DNA from: Sulfolobus tengchongensis
GTDB taxonomy: Archaea > Thermoproteota > Thermoprotei_A > Sulfolobales > Sulfolobaceae
Direction: 5' to 3'
Assembly: GCF_036967215.1 (NCBI RefSeq)
Contig: NZ_CP146016.1
Coordinates: forward strand, 2,109,337-2,173,336
Length of the DNA: 64,000 nt
Under the pieces are notes generated by a model. The model saw only the letters and a list, made by a program, of their open reading frames with translations. It was not told the DNA's origin and searched no databases. The position numbers and the translations under genes are program-made. The first letter of the stretch is position 1. Each line of letters opens with the position of its first letter. Shown piece by piece: positions 9,130-21,114 of the stretch.

Positions 9130-9612
9130 CTAATTCTTTTCAGTAAAATCTAATTAGATAATTGTTTTTCTTTTTGAATTCTACCAAATAGATATCCCAT
9201 TAGGTTAATCTCGTTAATAGTTTGACAAAATACTCTGCTAGCTAGTAAGAGATACTTAATAGCAAGATCTAAAGTAATAAGGTACTTAATACTGAAAAAT
9301 TTTGTACAGTTTTATTTAAAAATTAAAGATACAAAGAAAGAATTTGTAGATCTATACTTCAATTACTTTTGTATAAATATTGCATGGAGATTTTAGAAAT
9401 TGTTAGTTAAGTTCTTAGAGCTTTCTATGATAAATACTACTTGAACTTTAAAACAAATTTGCAAGAATATTGTAAACTATCGTATCTTATTACTCTGTTT
9501 CTAAGATAAAGAGATACGAAATAGATCACAGATTTCTAAAAATAATAAAGTACATAATTTTTTAATCAATTTCAAAAATAATATATACTTCTGGCTTCTC
9601 AAAAACGTTGCT
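9130..9612. other. AT-rich gap beyond the integrase remnant
   Basis: About 480 nt with no intact ORF and stops in all frames. It could be the eroded interior of the element that entered at tRNA-Ser, but no viral or plasmid gene can be recognised. The terminal part before 9613 is simply the 3' flank of the glycosyltransferase gene. Confidence 0.35.
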
Positions 9613-10584
9613 TTATATAACTATTGTCGTAGTTTGCAATATCACAGCAATTATTGCGAATATAGCCTCTATTATCCATAATATTATAACTACTTGATAT
9701 TCTTTAAAATGCCCAATTTTCATCACAATGTGCGTTAACGAATTAGGTTTTTCATCCCAGTATAGTCTGCCCAAGGAATCTACTTTACCAAATGAGACTC
9801 CCTTAAATCTAGTTCTTGCCTTTAAAATGAATTCGATAACGTATGGTACATATAGCACAGCTAAGGCTGTATACATATATCCTGCAATCCCTATTGCTCC
9901 AACTAAGGCTCCTATGAAATAGGTTCCTATATTGCCAGGGAATACTTTAGCTGGATACTTGTTAAATAGTAAAAATGCCATTAGTGCAGAAAGAGCAACA
10001 AGTGAAATAAGACCTGCTTGGTATGTTGGACCACTGCCATGTGATAAGCCTATATAGGCGAATGTTGCAAGCATTATTATACCCATACCTGCCCCTAATC
10101 CGTTTAGACCCTCTAACATATTGAATGCATTAGAGGCTATAGTTAGAGCAAATGGTATTATAATAACATAATAAAATATTCCAAAATTCACCTGCCCCAA
10201 AAATGGTATCGATATTACGGAGTGACCCACACTATAAACCACCAGTGGAACTGACGCGAAAATCGGCAAAAACGCTCTTATGGACTGTCGTACATTAAAT
10301 ATGTCATCTAATAAGCCAAGAAACGCTATTAAGAGAGAAGATAATATTACTGCTGGTATTACTCTTTCACTTCTAACATCAGAAACTAACAAGGTAAAAG
10401 CACCTGCAACAAACCCTGCTATCACACCTATTCCTCCCATTAAAGGCACTTCTGGCTTATTTGGTTTATTTATATCCTTGCCTACAAATCCACTTTTCCT
10501 AGCTTGTTTGATTACCCAAATCGTAGATAAATATCCTATTAAAAAAGATATGAAAACAGACAATATTACAGATGCTGTGTTCAT
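9613..10584 (-). CDS. GlcNAc-1-phosphate transferase (GPT/AglH-like), dolichyl-phosphate-linked
   Basis: A 323-residue polytopic membrane enzyme of the MraY/WecA/GPT family that moves a sugar-1-phosphate, probably GlcNAc-1-P, from UDP-sugar to dolichyl phosphate, the first step of N-glycosylation of S-layer and pilin proteins. About ten hydrophobic segments are visible. Family motifs: NKPNKPEVPLMGGIGV (about 40-55), LLDDIFNVRQ (the DD pair, about 91-92), NAFNMLEGLNGLGAGMG (NxxNMxDGLxG type) and FPGNIGTYFIGAL. It is the last gene of the long minus-strand train, with its start abutting the prenyltransferase stop, which fits a supply of the isoprenoid lipid carrier. Confidence 0.88.
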   Translation of the reverse strand: MNTASVILSVFISFLIGYLSTIWVIKQARKSGFVGKDINKPNKPEVPLMGGIGVIAGFVAGAFTLLVSDVRSERVIPAVILSSLLIAFLGLLDDIFNVRQSIRAFLPIFASVPLVVYSVGHSVISIPFLGQVNFGIFYYVIIIPFALTIASNAFNMLEGLNGLGAGMGIIMLATFAYIGLSHGSGPTYQAGLISLVALSALMAFLLFNKYPAKVFPGNIGTYFIGALVGAIGIAGYMYTALAVLYVPYVIEFILKARTRFKGVSFGKVDSLGRLYWDEKPNSLTHIVMKIGHFKEYQVVIILWIIEAIFAIIAVILQTTTIVI

Positions 10585-11580
10585 TCACTTTCTCCTTTTA
10601 ATCGTAAACTGTGCTAGGTATTTTAAAGCCTTTTCAGCAGTCTCATTTGAAACTGGAATTTTACTTAAATTTCTTATTGCAAGATCAGAATATTTTTCGG
10701 CTAAATCATATGCATATTTCAATGAATACTCTCTTATTATTTCAGCAACTTTTTCTAGCTCGTCCTTTTTAGCATCTTTGTTTCCAAGTACGGAAAGTAT
10801 AATTTTTCTCTCGCTCTCCTTAGCCTCCCTTAAAGTTTTTATTACTAAAATTGTTTTCTTACCTTCTCTGATATCACTGTATACTGGTTTACCTAATTCT
10901 TTTTCATCAGCGATAATTCCTAAAATGTCGTCTACTATCTGGAATGATATACCCAAATTTAATCCGTATTGTAGAAGATTCTCAATTACCTCATCGTTAG
11001 CTTTATTTATTATTGCTCCTAATCCTGCAGAGCAAGAGAACAACATAGCAGTTTTTTTCTTTATCATTTCTATGTACTCATCTTCTGTTACGTCATCTCT
11101 ATTCTCAAACATCATATCCATAGCTTGACCTTCAGATATTATCTCTATTGACTTAACGAACAGTGAAAATGCTTTATAGAACGTCTCTGCGTCTAAACCC
11201 TTTAGTGACTCGTTTAATACCTCAAACGCTTTTGCGTGTAAGTAATCGCCAGCTAGTATAGCCATAGGCTCTCCCCATTTTACATGTACCGTAGGTAGCC
11301 CTCTCCTCAAGTAATCTCTGTCCATTATATCATCATGAACTAAAGTAAAAGTATGAAGAATCTCTACAGACGCTGCAGCCTTATATGCTCTCTGTCTATC
11401 TCCTCCTATTAGGTCTGAAGATGAAACTAACACTAATGGTCTAAGTCTTTTGCCACCGGCTGAAAATAAGTGAAGGGAGGCCTCCTCAAGTGTTTTAATG
11501 TCACTTCTCACAAATTTTCTTATTTCTAAGTTTACATTCTCAATTATACTGTTAAAATACGAATCTAATTCAGTCTGCAT
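10585..11580 (-). CDS. gds: Geranylgeranyl/farnesyl diphosphate synthase
   Basis: A 331-residue all-helical trans-prenyltransferase that condenses isopentenyl diphosphate with allylic diphosphates to make the C20 precursor of archaeal ether lipids. The first Asp-rich motif is VHDDIMDRD (about 78-86) followed by RRGLPTVH. The second is FQIVDDILGI (about 213-222) with GKPVYSDIREGKKT after it. The basic GGKRLRP motif near residue 43 binds IPP. The residues before the first DDxxD are bulky (HTFTLV), in line with chain-length control near C20. It directly follows idi2, and GPT follows it at once. Confidence 0.93.
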   Translation of the reverse strand: MQTELDSYFNSIIENVNLEIRKFVRSDIKTLEEASLHLFSAGGKRLRPLVLVSSSDLIGGDRQRAYKAAASVEILHTFTLVHDDIMDRDYLRRGLPTVHVKWGEPMAILAGDYLHAKAFEVLNESLKGLDAETFYKAFSLFVKSIEIISEGQAMDMMFENRDDVTEDEYIEMIKKKTAMLFSCSAGLGAIINKANDEVIENLLQYGLNLGISFQIVDDILGIIADEKELGKPVYSDIREGKKTILVIKTLREAKESERKIILSVLGNKDAKKDELEKVAEIIREYSLKYAYDLAEKYSDLAIRNLSKIPVSNETAEKALKYLAQFTIKRRK

Positions 11581-11582
11581 TT

Positions 11583-13395
<1,813 letters not shown>

Positions 13396-14001
13396 ATCCA
13401 CTTCCAACTTTTAATATAAAGATAGGGTAATGAGTAAATTGCACTCCATAACCCATTTTCAACTTGAATGAGATCAACTGATCTACTTTCAGCATACTCT
13501 ACGGGGAGAATACCAACTAGATGTATTAACGAATTATCCATGTATCTGGGATTTTGATCTAAAGGGAAAGAAGAAAGTGTCTTTATCACAATTTTCTTTA
13601 ATGAAACTTCTACTGGCTCCTCTCCCTCTCGATAAAGGATTTGAGCATCAAGCTGCTGTGCAGTTCTAAGTGCTTTAACTAGATAATTCTGGGGAAATAG
13701 AGCTTCATCTATCAGATGAAGGATCTCAAATTTCTCTTTCTCATCTATGGGAATTCCGCATTTACGTATGGAATCCTCTGCTATTTCATTAGTGATATAA
13801 ATATAATATGAAGAGAAAGGAATTGAGGCATCCCATTGCTTCTTCTCACTAGCACATTCAAATCCTATTGCTTCATTAAATTGTGTTAAAAAATCATCAA
13901 TTATATCAATCTTTATGAAATTATTTGAAGGTTTAACTATTGCGTCTAAAACTAAAATTGGATTATTTACGCCTTTAAGCGGAATACCAAAAAAGGGGAT
14001 T

Positions 14002-14859
14002 TTAACTTCCAAAACGTGCTGCAAGATAGCCCACAACTGAATCCTTAGGTCCTGAGGTATCGCCCGATGTTGCATGCTTTAATATGTAAGCTTTCTTATT
14101 GAACTTCTTAGCTAAAATTAAGTTAACCATTATTGGAGCGTAACCACACAATGTCACATCCTTTTCCTCAACTACCTCATATAATCCCTTATAATCTAAT
14201 TGTTGAATTTTCTCTATTGCCTCTTCATCCTTTTTCAATGTAACCTCGTGTGGATCATAGTGATTCATATCACTACTTGCTAGTACTACTATATCTTTCT
14301 CTGGATTCTTCTGAATAATTTTGTATATAGCATCTGCTAAAAATTCAGCAATTTCAGCAGTCTGCATCATTATAACAATTGGAACTATCTTAAAGTCTCC
14401 CCCAAAAAAGTACTGCAAAAAAGGCAGTTGAACCTCTATGGAATGCTCATATAAATGCGCTTTGTCATCTAAATCTATTACCTCAGATTCTTTCACTAAT
14501 TGCATTAACACTTCTTCATCTATTTTTACACTACCTAAAGGAGTCTCCCATTCTCCTTTAGGCCAGGCAGAAACGTAAGAACCCAAGCCAGTATGATTAG
14601 GTCCCAATATTATTACCGTATCCGGCTTTCCTTCTGAGACTAGATGAAAGTAAGAGTGAGCAGCTACGGGACCACTATAAATATAACCTGCATGAGGCAC
14701 TATAAAAAACAAATTATCCCTTTTCCTATTCTTTTCGGTTGGCAACTGAGGAAGAAAGCCAGGGCCTACCTTATGCTTAAAAGACCACTCAATTTGAGCT
14801 TTTAGTTTATTGGGTTCTCCCTCATAAAACGAACCTGCGACCGCAGGTAACCTCTTCAT
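14002..14859 (-). CDS. MEMO-family protein (AmmeMemoRadiSam system protein B)
   Basis: A 285-residue protein of the MEMO family, related in fold to class III extradiol dioxygenases and non-heme iron dioxygenases. The N-terminus [15 protein letters not shown] is diagnostic. It is followed by [17 protein letters not shown] (metal-binding His), [10 protein letters not shown] (His), [24 protein letters not shown] (the third His region) and [11 protein letters not shown] (the conserved Cys). The biochemical role in archaea is not settled. It is coupled to rps2 by a 4-nt overlap and to the next gene by an 11-nt overlap, a conserved position next to isoprenoid genes. Confidence 0.9.
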   Translation of the reverse strand: MKRLPAVAGSFYEGEPNKLKAQIEWSFKHKVGPGFLPQLPTEKNRKRDNLFFIVPHAGYIYSGPVAAHSYFHLVSEGKPDTVIILGPNHTGLGSYVSAWPKGEWETPLGSVKIDEEVLMQLVKESEVIDLDDKAHLYEHSIEVQLPFLQYFFGGDFKIVPIVIMMQTAEIAEFLADAIYKIIQKNPEKDIVVLASSDMNHYDPHEVTLKKDEEAIEKIQQLDYKGLYEVVEEKDVTLCGYAPIMVNLILAKKFNKKAYILKHATSGDTSGPKDSVVGYLAARFGS

Positions 14860-15554
14860 TGAGCTAGCCTCATTTCGAATTCATTTATTGGCACTGCTAA
14901 ATCACCGTCTGGGGGTATTATCCTTCTTTCTCTAAGTACTTGTCTCGCTAATAGCCAGTATAATAATGCCAATGACTTCCTACCTTTATTATTAGCTGGT
15001 ATTATGACATCAATAAAATCTACTTTAGCGTCAGTATCCGCAAACGCAACTATTGGTATTCCTACTTTGGCTGCCTCCTTTATTGCTTGTGTATCTGTCC
15101 TTGGATCAGAAACGAGTAATACTTTTGGTTCAAGATATGTTGATAAATGTGGATTTGTAAACGTACCCGGTATTATTCTTCCTACTAATGCTTTACCACC
15201 TATAACCTCAGCGAATTTCTGAACTGGTCTGTACGCATATGGTCTAGCTGCTACTGCAACTACATCTTGAGGTTCATATCTTGCTAGGAATTTGGCTGCT
15301 ACTCTTAATCTCTCGTCAATTTTCCTAACATCTAAAACATATAAACCCTCAGCCCTTACCCTATATACAAACCTCTCCATGTATCTAGTACAACTATGAG
15401 TACCTATATGAACGCCAGCTGAAAGATAAGTTTCTACTGGTACCAATAGTTCTATTATTGTTCCTTTCTCTGACTTCCTTAATTCCTCTTTCTCTGCCTC
15501 GGTTAATTCTCCTCCTTTTTCTTCTCTTTCACTCAATATTACCCACCTTTTCAA
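14856..15554 (-). CDS. rps2: 30S ribosomal protein S2
   Basis: A 232-residue S2/SA-family protein of the small subunit. It has [46 protein letters not shown] and ILVPRxxP-type stretches ([29 protein letters not shown]), then [28 protein letters not shown]. The N-terminus carries a charged extension of about 30 residues. It overlaps rpoN by 4 nt upstream and MEMO by 4 nt downstream. Confidence 0.95.
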   Translation of the reverse strand: MKRWVILSEREEKGGELTEAEKEELRKSEKGTIIELLVPVETYLSAGVHIGTHSCTRYMERFVYRVRAEGLYVLDVRKIDERLRVAAKFLARYEPQDVVAVAARPYAYRPVQKFAEVIGGKALVGRIIPGTFTNPHLSTYLEPKVLLVSDPRTDTQAIKEAAKVGIPIVAFADTDAKVDFIDVIIPANNKGRKSLALLYWLLARQVLRERRIIPPDGDLAVPINEFEMRLAQ

Positions 15555-15751
15555 ATTGGTCTGGTGTAATGGATTACTTCGTTAATTATATCAATATGAG
15601 ATAAAAACATTCTCCTACAACAGTATCTTTTTACTCCTAACTCATCAAGTACTTTAGCTGGATGATCTCCAGCATTTACTCTCGCTATAAATGGCTCCCA
15701 CTTATCTGCAATTAACGAACCGCATGTAAAGCATCTAACTGGGATCATCAT
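15551..15751 (-). CDS. rpoN: DNA-directed RNA polymerase subunit N (Rpo10)
   Basis: A 66-residue zinc-bundle subunit equal to eukaryotic Rpb10, which joins the RpoD-RpoL assembly platform. It starts [11 protein letters not shown] (the first CxxC, residues 7-10) and has [10 protein letters not shown], the atypical CC pair that completes the zinc site. It lies 6 nt after rps9 and overlaps rps2 by 4 nt. The rpoK gene that often follows rpoN in other archaea is absent here. Confidence 0.97.
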   Translation of the reverse strand: MMIPVRCFTCGSLIADKWEPFIARVNAGDHPAKVLDELGVKRYCCRRMFLSHIDIINEVIHYTRPI

Positions 15752-15757
15752 ATAAAA

Positions 15758-16171
15758 TCACCTATACGATTTCTGCCTCCATCTCCTAGCACTATATCTC
15801 ATCCACTTTTCAGACTCTGTTTGCCTTGGATCTCCAGCTAACATAGTTCTATCATATGACCTATAAATTTTCTTAAGCTCATCACTATTTGTAAATTTAA
15901 CTAAAGCTCTCGCTAAAGCCATTCTAGCAGCATCTGCTTGTCCCATTATTCCCCCACCAGTAGCTACTATTTTAGCATCTATTTTAGATCTGACATCGTT
16001 ACCTGCAAGCAATAATGGTTCCATTATTTTTAGCCTAACCATTTCTATTGGTATCAACTCGACCGGCACGTTGTTAATAAGTATTCTACCCTTACCTGGG
16101 AACAGATAACATGTCGCCCTAGCCATTTTCCTTCTAGCACTAGTAATAATAACTTGCTGTTGTTGACTCAT
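15758..16171 (-). CDS. rps9: 30S ribosomal protein S9
   Basis: A 137-residue S9 protein from the ATG at 16171, which overlaps the L13 stop codon in an ATGA; the open frame extends three codons further, but that start is less likely. The body has TSARRKMARATCYLFPGKGRILINN, GGGIMGQADAARMALARALVKF and the basic C-terminal tail YSARRWRQKSYR that reaches the P-site tRNA. Confidence 0.96.
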   Translation of the reverse strand: MSQQQQVIITSARRKMARATCYLFPGKGRILINNVPVELIPIEMVRLKIMEPLLLAGNDVRSKIDAKIVATGGGIMGQADAARMALARALVKFTNSDELKKIYRSYDRTMLAGDPRQTESEKWMRYSARRWRQKSYR

Positions 16172-16617
16172 GCGTTCCACCCTAATTCTTTTGCAACTAT
16201 TTCTACAGTTACATACTTACCTTTAAGTCTACCCACATCAGCATCTTGAAACCTTATATATTGCTTCCCTTCAAACTCCTTTGGAATCCCAATATATATC
16301 TTCACATTCTTTAACATTCTGCGTCCTTTACTGCTCTTAGGCAACATTCCCCTTATAGTCCTCTTAACTATATTTATAGGTGATCTAGGCCTCCTAATAC
16401 CATTTTTGTAAGGATTAAAAAGTGTCCTCACTGTTAAAAGCAACTTATAGGACTGTACAACTCGGTTTTTATCGCCGCTTATGACCGCTTTCTCAGCATT
16501 TATTACAACTACTTTTTTACCCTCCTTTAACAGCCTAACTATATTACTCGCCATTCGCCCTAAAATTTGTCCTTCAGCATTAATTATTACTAATTGTTCT
16601 TGAACTTGCTGACTCAT
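16168..16617 (-). CDS. rpl13: 50S ribosomal protein L13
   Basis: A 149-residue L13 protein. Recognised by [43 protein letters not shown] at the N-terminus, [36 protein letters not shown] in the middle and a short C-terminus. It overlaps L18e by 4 nt and S9 by 4 nt, so the genes are translationally chained. Confidence 0.96.
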   Translation of the reverse strand: MSQQVQEQLVIINAEGQILGRMASNIVRLLKEGKKVVVINAEKAVISGDKNRVVQSYKLLLTVRTLFNPYKNGIRRPRSPINIVKRTIRGMLPKSSKGRRMLKNVKIYIGIPKEFEGKQYIRFQDADVGRLKGKYVTVEIVAKELGWNA

Positions 16618-16973
16618 TGTTTCATCAACCTCACAGTCTTACCCTTAAAATCTTTAAAAGTTTCTAATGCTTTGTTTATGCTCATTACTTCTCCTCCAGC
16701 TGTCCTAATTTTTTCTATAGCCGATCTGGAGAAATCTAAAGCTATCACCGTAACTGGATGATCTAACTTACCTATTCCCAATACTTTTCCAGGCACTACA
16801 ATTACATCATTAGGCTTACTGTATTTGTTTATTTTATATAAGTTTATATAAGGCCTCTTCCTAGAAGGAGATGACAATTCCTCTGCAACTCTTCTCCACA
16901 ACGGTCTTTTAGCTTTCTCCAACTTTCTAATAAGTTTTCTAACCATTATGTTTGTACTACCTGTTACCTTCAT
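16614..16973 (-). CDS. rpl18e: 50S ribosomal protein L18e
   Basis: A 119-residue L18e protein of the archaeal and eukaryotic large subunit (L15 superfamily). Seen: [70 protein letters not shown] and a C-terminus ending [10 protein letters not shown]. Overlaps rpoD and rpl13 by 4 nt each. Confidence 0.95.
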   Translation of the reverse strand: MKVTGSTNIMVRKLIRKLEKAKRPLWRRVAEELSSPSRKRPYINLYKINKYSKPNDVIVVPGKVLGIGKLDHPVTVIALDFSRSAIEKIRTAGGEVMSINKALETFKDFKGKTVRLMKQ

Positions 16974-17764
16974 TTGACCACCTCTAACAGTTTCTTCTCC
17001 AATTCTTCAACCTTTCTTATAATGGTTTTTCCAGCCTCTAATAAAATTCTCTCTGGTTTAAGAGAACCAACACTTTCGAGTTCAAAAATGTATTTGTCTT
17101 CAACTGAGGATATTTTAATTGAATCACAATATCTTATACACTCCTCACATAAAGTACACGCTAATTCATTCTTTACATATAACTTGCCATCTTTTAATTC
17201 GAATACACCTTCTGGACAAACTTCAACAGCTTTATCACAATTACCTATAACCTCAACTTTAGGATAGTATCTTACAACAGCTACTGAAACTGGTATAAAC
17301 TTAGCATGTTCTTTCCCATATCCAAGCCTTAATCTAGCCTCAAGGGATATTTTTTGATTTGAGCCCAATAGTACAATTGGAATATCTCCGCTTACTGGAA
17401 CTACGGAAGGATCTTCTGATTTAATATCTTTAGAATAGACCATTTTAGGCCCATTTATAGCCTCTGCCTCAATATAGATCTTAGTGAAACATTTCTCACA
17501 ATTCTCTGTACATTCAATGCATTCTTCTGGCCATCTATATGTATCAAGCGCATCATCAGAGGAAAAGGGAATTAAACCTAATCTATGAGCTAAAATTTCA
17601 TCATACAAAGGACTATTGTTTTCAATAAAATAAACATCATCAACTGCCATAACTGGAACATATAACATTGCCGCTCTTCTAATAGCGTTGACAAACTCTA
17701 GAGGATAATTCTCAAAAACAATATTCATACGCTTATCGTCCTTATATAATAAATTAATTGGCAT
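16970..17764 (-). CDS. rpoD: DNA-directed RNA polymerase subunit D (Rpo3) with iron-sulfur domain
   Basis: A 264-residue alpha-like subunit that nucleates polymerase assembly with RpoL, RpoN and RpoP. The alpha motif region is [30 protein letters not shown] (about 16-45). A cysteine cluster [11 protein letters not shown] lies near residue 81. A ferredoxin-like insertion at about 170-215 carries [11 protein letters not shown] and [12 protein letters not shown]; in S. solfataricus polymerase this domain holds an iron-sulfur cluster and a disulfide. All six cysteines are present, so the cluster is probably retained. Confidence 0.96.
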   Translation of the reverse strand: MPINLLYKDDKRMNIVFENYPLEFVNAIRRAAMLYVPVMAVDDVYFIENNSPLYDEILAHRLGLIPFSSDDALDTYRWPEECIECTENCEKCFTKIYIEAEAINGPKMVYSKDIKSEDPSVVPVSGDIPIVLLGSNQKISLEARLRLGYGKEHAKFIPVSVAVVRYYPKVEVIGNCDKAVEVCPEGVFELKDGKLYVKNELACTLCEECIRYCDSIKISSVEDKYIFELESVGSLKPERILLEAGKTIIRKVEELEKKLLEVVK

Positions 17765-17775
17765 GGATGAGCCGC

Positions 17776-18174
17776 CTATACTCTTCTTCCCCTTCTTCCA
17801 CCGGGTCTTCTTATAGTATCATGAGGAATAGGCGTAACATCTTCAATTCTACCTATTATAAACCCTGCTCTCGCTAATGCTCTAATCGCTGGTTGTGCAC
17901 CGGGTCCAGGAGTCTTACTACCATATCCTCCTGGTGCTCTAACCTTTATGTGAAGAGCCATTATACCTTTTTCAAGCGCGTCACTAGCTGCTTTGTTAGC
18001 AGCTAACATTGCAGCATAAGGTGATGGTTTTTCTCTATCAGCCTTTACTACCATTCCACCACTGGCTCTAGATATGATTTCCGCTCCACTTAAGTCACTA
18101 ATCGTTATCAAAGTATTATTTTGAGATGCATAAATGTGTGCTACTCCCCATCTAATTTCACGCCTGCTTGACAT
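17776..18174 (-). CDS. rps11: 30S ribosomal protein S11
   Basis: A 132-residue S11 protein. Seen: [60 protein letters not shown], then [26 protein letters not shown] and the C-terminal [20 protein letters not shown]. It overlaps rps4 by 17 nt and precedes rpoD by 11 nt. Confidence 0.97.
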   Translation of the reverse strand: MSSRREIRWGVAHIYASQNNTLITISDLSGAEIISRASGGMVVKADREKPSPYAAMLAANKAASDALEKGIMALHIKVRAPGGYGSKTPGPGAQPAIRALARAGFIIGRIEDVTPIPHDTIRRPGGRRGRRV

Positions 18175-18703
18175 TTACTTCACCCCCCGATTCTTGAGAT
18201 GAGACTAGTGGTCTTGACTTGAAAGGAGATGTAACATAATAATCTATTAAGTTTTCCTCATCTACACTTACAATATATCCTGGAGAGGTAACTCTTTTAC
18301 CATTAACTGCAATATGCCCATGAACTATTAATTGCCTAGCTTGATATATCGTATTAGCTAGTCCTTTTTTAAATACTATTGTTTGCAATCTTCTCTCTAA
18401 CAAATCCTGCTCTGTTAAGCTAAGAATATCATCTACCGTAGCAGTTTCTTTTTTCAATAACCCAATTTTTAATAATTTGCCCACTAACTGTTTTTCTCTA
18501 ACTGCCCTTTCTGCAGGCGGTAATGCTAGTAATGATCTAGCCTGGTGCCTAAATTTCCTAATTATAGACTGTGCTATCCAAATCTCCCTTTTATTTCTTA
18601 ATCCATACTTTCCTAATAGCTCTTGCTCATAACTAAGCCTATCCTTTATCCAAGGATGACCAGGGCTTTCCCATTTTTTCCTACTTTTTCTCGGATCTCC
18701 CAT
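18158..18703 (-). CDS. rps4: 30S ribosomal protein S4
   Basis: A 181-residue S4 protein. The N-terminus [41 protein letters not shown] is the archaeal/eukaryotic S9e type. The S4 RNA-binding domain is [44 protein letters not shown] (about 106-150). It lies 10 nt after rps13. Confidence 0.96.
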   Translation of the reverse strand: MGDPRKSRKKWESPGHPWIKDRLSYEQELLGKYGLRNKREIWIAQSIIRKFRHQARSLLALPPAERAVREKQLVGKLLKIGLLKKETATVDDILSLTEQDLLERRLQTIVFKKGLANTIYQARQLIVHGHIAVNGKRVTSPGYIVSVDEENLIDYYVTSPFKSRPLVSSQESGGEVNVKQA

Positions 18704-18713
18704 TTATATCACC

Positions 18714-19208
18714 TTAAGAGGACTTCTGCTGTTGAGATGACTGTTGTGCTTGAGGTTGAGCTGCCTTCTTTCTAGCAACACCTACAGTCATTCCAGTTCT
18801 CCCGGTAGTTCTTGTTCTTTGTCCTCGTACCTTTAAACCTAATGAATGTCTAACTCCTCTCCAACTCCTAGATTTCTTCTCTCTCTCTATGTCATTTCTT
18901 ACGTAAAAGATGAGATCAGAAGTGACTAAATGTAGATCGGATCCGCTCTCATAATCCTTACGCCTATTATAAATCCAGCTAGGTAAACCCTTAATAGTGT
19001 GATCAGATAGTGTTGATTCTATCCTCTTTAAGTCAGCATCTGACAATTCGCCCAATCTCGCATTAGGATCCATATTTAACATACGTATTATGGCTTTAGC
19101 CGTATTGTATCCAATTCCTTTCACCATAGCCAATGCATAAGGTAATTTCATAGTTCCATCTACATCTTGCCCAAAAATCCTGACAACGTACTTAAACTGT
19201 TGACTCAT
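18714..19208 (-). CDS. rps13: 30S ribosomal protein S13
   Basis: A 164-residue S13 protein with the helix-hairpin-helix [28 protein letters not shown] and the C-terminal tRNA-contacting region [30 protein letters not shown] followed by a Gln/Ser-rich tail. It begins the ribosomal/RNAP run but lies only 20 nt after an AIR-synthase-like gene on the same strand, so the transcript may start further upstream. Confidence 0.97.
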   Translation of the reverse strand: MSQQFKYVVRIFGQDVDGTMKLPYALAMVKGIGYNTAKAIIRMLNMDPNARLGELSDADLKRIESTLSDHTIKGLPSWIYNRRKDYESGSDLHLVTSDLIFYVRNDIEREKKSRSWRGVRHSLGLKVRGQRTRTTGRTGMTVGVARKKAAQPQAQQSSQQQKSS

Positions 19209-19228
19209 TAAGTATCAGCTTGTATGGT

Positions 19229-20548
19229 CTATGTAAAACTAGTTTTTAAGTTTTTCAATACGTTATCCATTTTTCTTTTAGCCTCACTTATAGCGTAATC
19301 TAAGCGTTTTGATATATATTCAATAGTATAAGGAGAATAATTCCCTATGTACTTCTTTATGGGAGTATATGGGCTCTCTCTGAACTGTGGCTTTAACTCT
19401 CTACCATTATATGTCATTATAGGGTATTGTTTTAGATCATCAACATGCCCTATAATTTCACTTTTAATTCCGTACTGTTTTAGTTTTTCCATAACTAAAG
19501 ATGGATTATCTGTAAAAATCAGTATTGAATCAATTGAAATACCAAATGGGTCTATGTTAAGCTCTTCTAACATCTTCTTTACTTTTGGATTTATTAATGA
19601 TAGGAACTTTTCATCATCAATAACGAAACTTAGGTTAGTCATCTTAGAAACTTCAAGGGCATCAGCTCGTATTCCACCATTGGTTACGTCCGTCATAGAG
19701 TAAACGACGCTTGGTAGATAATCTCTTACTACCATACAAGCAATTAAGTCATTTACGTATAAAGTTTCTGAGACTATCTCTGGCATTCCGTTGTAAATTG
19801 CAGTAGTTGCAATTGTACCTCCACCACTTCCCTCTGTCATTACGATCTGCAATCCTTTTCTTATTCTCCTTCTTAAGAAGTCCTTTGATTTCAGTATACC
19901 CACAGAGCCCACTGCGCCACTTATTCTGTCTCCTAAAACCAAATCTCCGCCTATTCTCAATGTACTTCCTGCCAAAATTGGGATTTCTAATGCTTTGCTT
20001 ATAGTGAAAACACCAGCTTCAAAGTCAACTAGCATTCCTACATCACTATCGTCAGAGAGATGTATGTCTACAATTAATCCTATGGGATACGCGCCTTTAA
20101 CTAATATATCCCTTAATGTAGCTCTTGTAGCGTAGAATCCCGCTAAGAAAGGAAAATAAGATAATCTTGAGTGAATTCCATCAATGGATACAACTACGTT
20201 TTCTCTTATTCCTGCATCATCAAATTCCTCAAGCTGTTTACCCACTAACTCAAATAGTTTAGAATGTATCAAGTTGTCCCCTAGACCTCTAGATCCTAAA
20301 CCAGCATCACCTGCAGTTACGGCTGTTTTAGGGAACCCAAATAAGTTATCAGCCTTCATGGAGTTAATGACCTCGGTTAATATTACATTCGCGATTTCTT
20401 CAGCATTGTACTTATTTCCCTTATAGAATTTAATTTCCTCAATAAGCTTTTCTTTAGCTTTGTCGATATTTGGATAAAGCCTTCTTACAATTCCTTCTAG
20501 GTCCATTAACGTAAAATTCGGTATACAAATAATTAATATTTCTCTCAC
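19229..20548 (-). CDS. AIR synthase-related (PurM-fold) protein
   Basis: A 439-residue protein of the PurM/SelD/HypE/ThiL superfamily. The N-terminal helical section (1-80) is followed by KTAVTAGDAGLGSRGLGDN, VVVSIDGIHSRLSYFPFLAGFYATRATLRDILVKGAYPIGLIVDIHLSDDSD (ATP and metal-binding half), ILAGSTLRIGGDLVLGDRISGAVGSVGI and YSMTDVTNGGIRADALEVS, the DxTxGG-type second-domain motif. It resembles archaeal 'selenophosphate synthetase-related' proteins of unknown reaction; the true SelD Cys/Sec loop is absent. The start is the GTG at 20548. It lies immediately upstream of rps13. Confidence 0.7.
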   Translation of the reverse strand: MREILIICIPNFTLMDLEGIVRRLYPNIDKAKEKLIEEIKFYKGNKYNAEEIANVILTEVINSMKADNLFGFPKTAVTAGDAGLGSRGLGDNLIHSKLFELVGKQLEEFDDAGIRENVVVSIDGIHSRLSYFPFLAGFYATRATLRDILVKGAYPIGLIVDIHLSDDSDVGMLVDFEAGVFTISKALEIPILAGSTLRIGGDLVLGDRISGAVGSVGILKSKDFLRRRIRKGLQIVMTEGSGGGTIATTAIYNGMPEIVSETLYVNDLIACMVVRDYLPSVVYSMTDVTNGGIRADALEVSKMTNLSFVIDDEKFLSLINPKVKKMLEELNIDPFGISIDSILIFTDNPSLVMEKLKQYGIKSEIIGHVDDLKQYPIMTYNGRELKPQFRESPYTPIKKYIGNYSPYTIEYISKRLDYAISEAKRKMDNVLKNLKTSFT

Positions 20549-20736
20549 TTAGTTGAATGCTGACTGAACGCCTTTCCTATACAATTATGTAGTAGAGATA
20601 TTTAATACTATTTAAGTTATTTTCTCAGACTCAGTTGAAATAGTTCAAGACGAAAATTAAGGACGTTTTTATCGTAAAAATATGGGATAATAATAGCTTT
20701 TTTAGTAGTTATAACGTAATAAATATGGGATAAAAT

Positions 20737-21069
20737 TTGCCTCCTACAAACAGACCTTCTTTTGAAAGATTATATGATTGTGAAAGTGAAACTTGCATTC
20801 AAAAGTTAGTTGATGAATATATTTTCAATTTAATTTCAAGCGATAACAATAGTTCTCCCGCCTTTAAACTACTTAGAGATGAAGATAATGAACGTAAATT
20901 TATATTAAATGAGAAAGTAATGTTAAATAGCTATCTATTTATTAAAGTTCTTTTGAGAAGAATACTGGAAACTGACTTAGATTTCGAATACGTAGTAGAT
21001 GATCTTGAGAAAAAGTTGGGGAATACACACCCTGTTGTTCTCTTCCTAAAACAATTTAAAGATGATTAG
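20737..21069 (+). CDS. Conserved small acidic protein, function unknown
   Basis: A 110-residue protein starting at a TTG at 20737; the nearest ATG upstream is followed at once by a stop. It is mostly helical and acidic, with DCESETCIQKLVDEYIFNLI near the N-terminus and LDFEYVVDDLEKKLGNTHPVVLFLKQF at the end. No catalytic or binding motif is visible. It lies 45 nt before tyrS on the same strand and is divergent from the AIR-synthase-like gene across a 188-nt spacer. Confidence 0.6.
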   Translation: MPPTNRPSFERLYDCESETCIQKLVDEYIFNLISSDNNSSPAFKLLRDEDNERKFILNEKVMLNSYLFIKVLLRRILETDLDFEYVVDDLEKKLGNTHPVVLFLKQFKDD

Positions 21070-21114
21070 TGCTTTTTTACTTAAACTTCTGTTTAGTTTT
21101 TGGGGAAACTGATT

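Noticed and set aside
10280-11128. 282-codon plus-strand frame over GPT and GGPP synthase
   Set aside because: It is antisense to two well-identified genes, has a low-complexity Ser/Ile/Leu composition and shows no domain.
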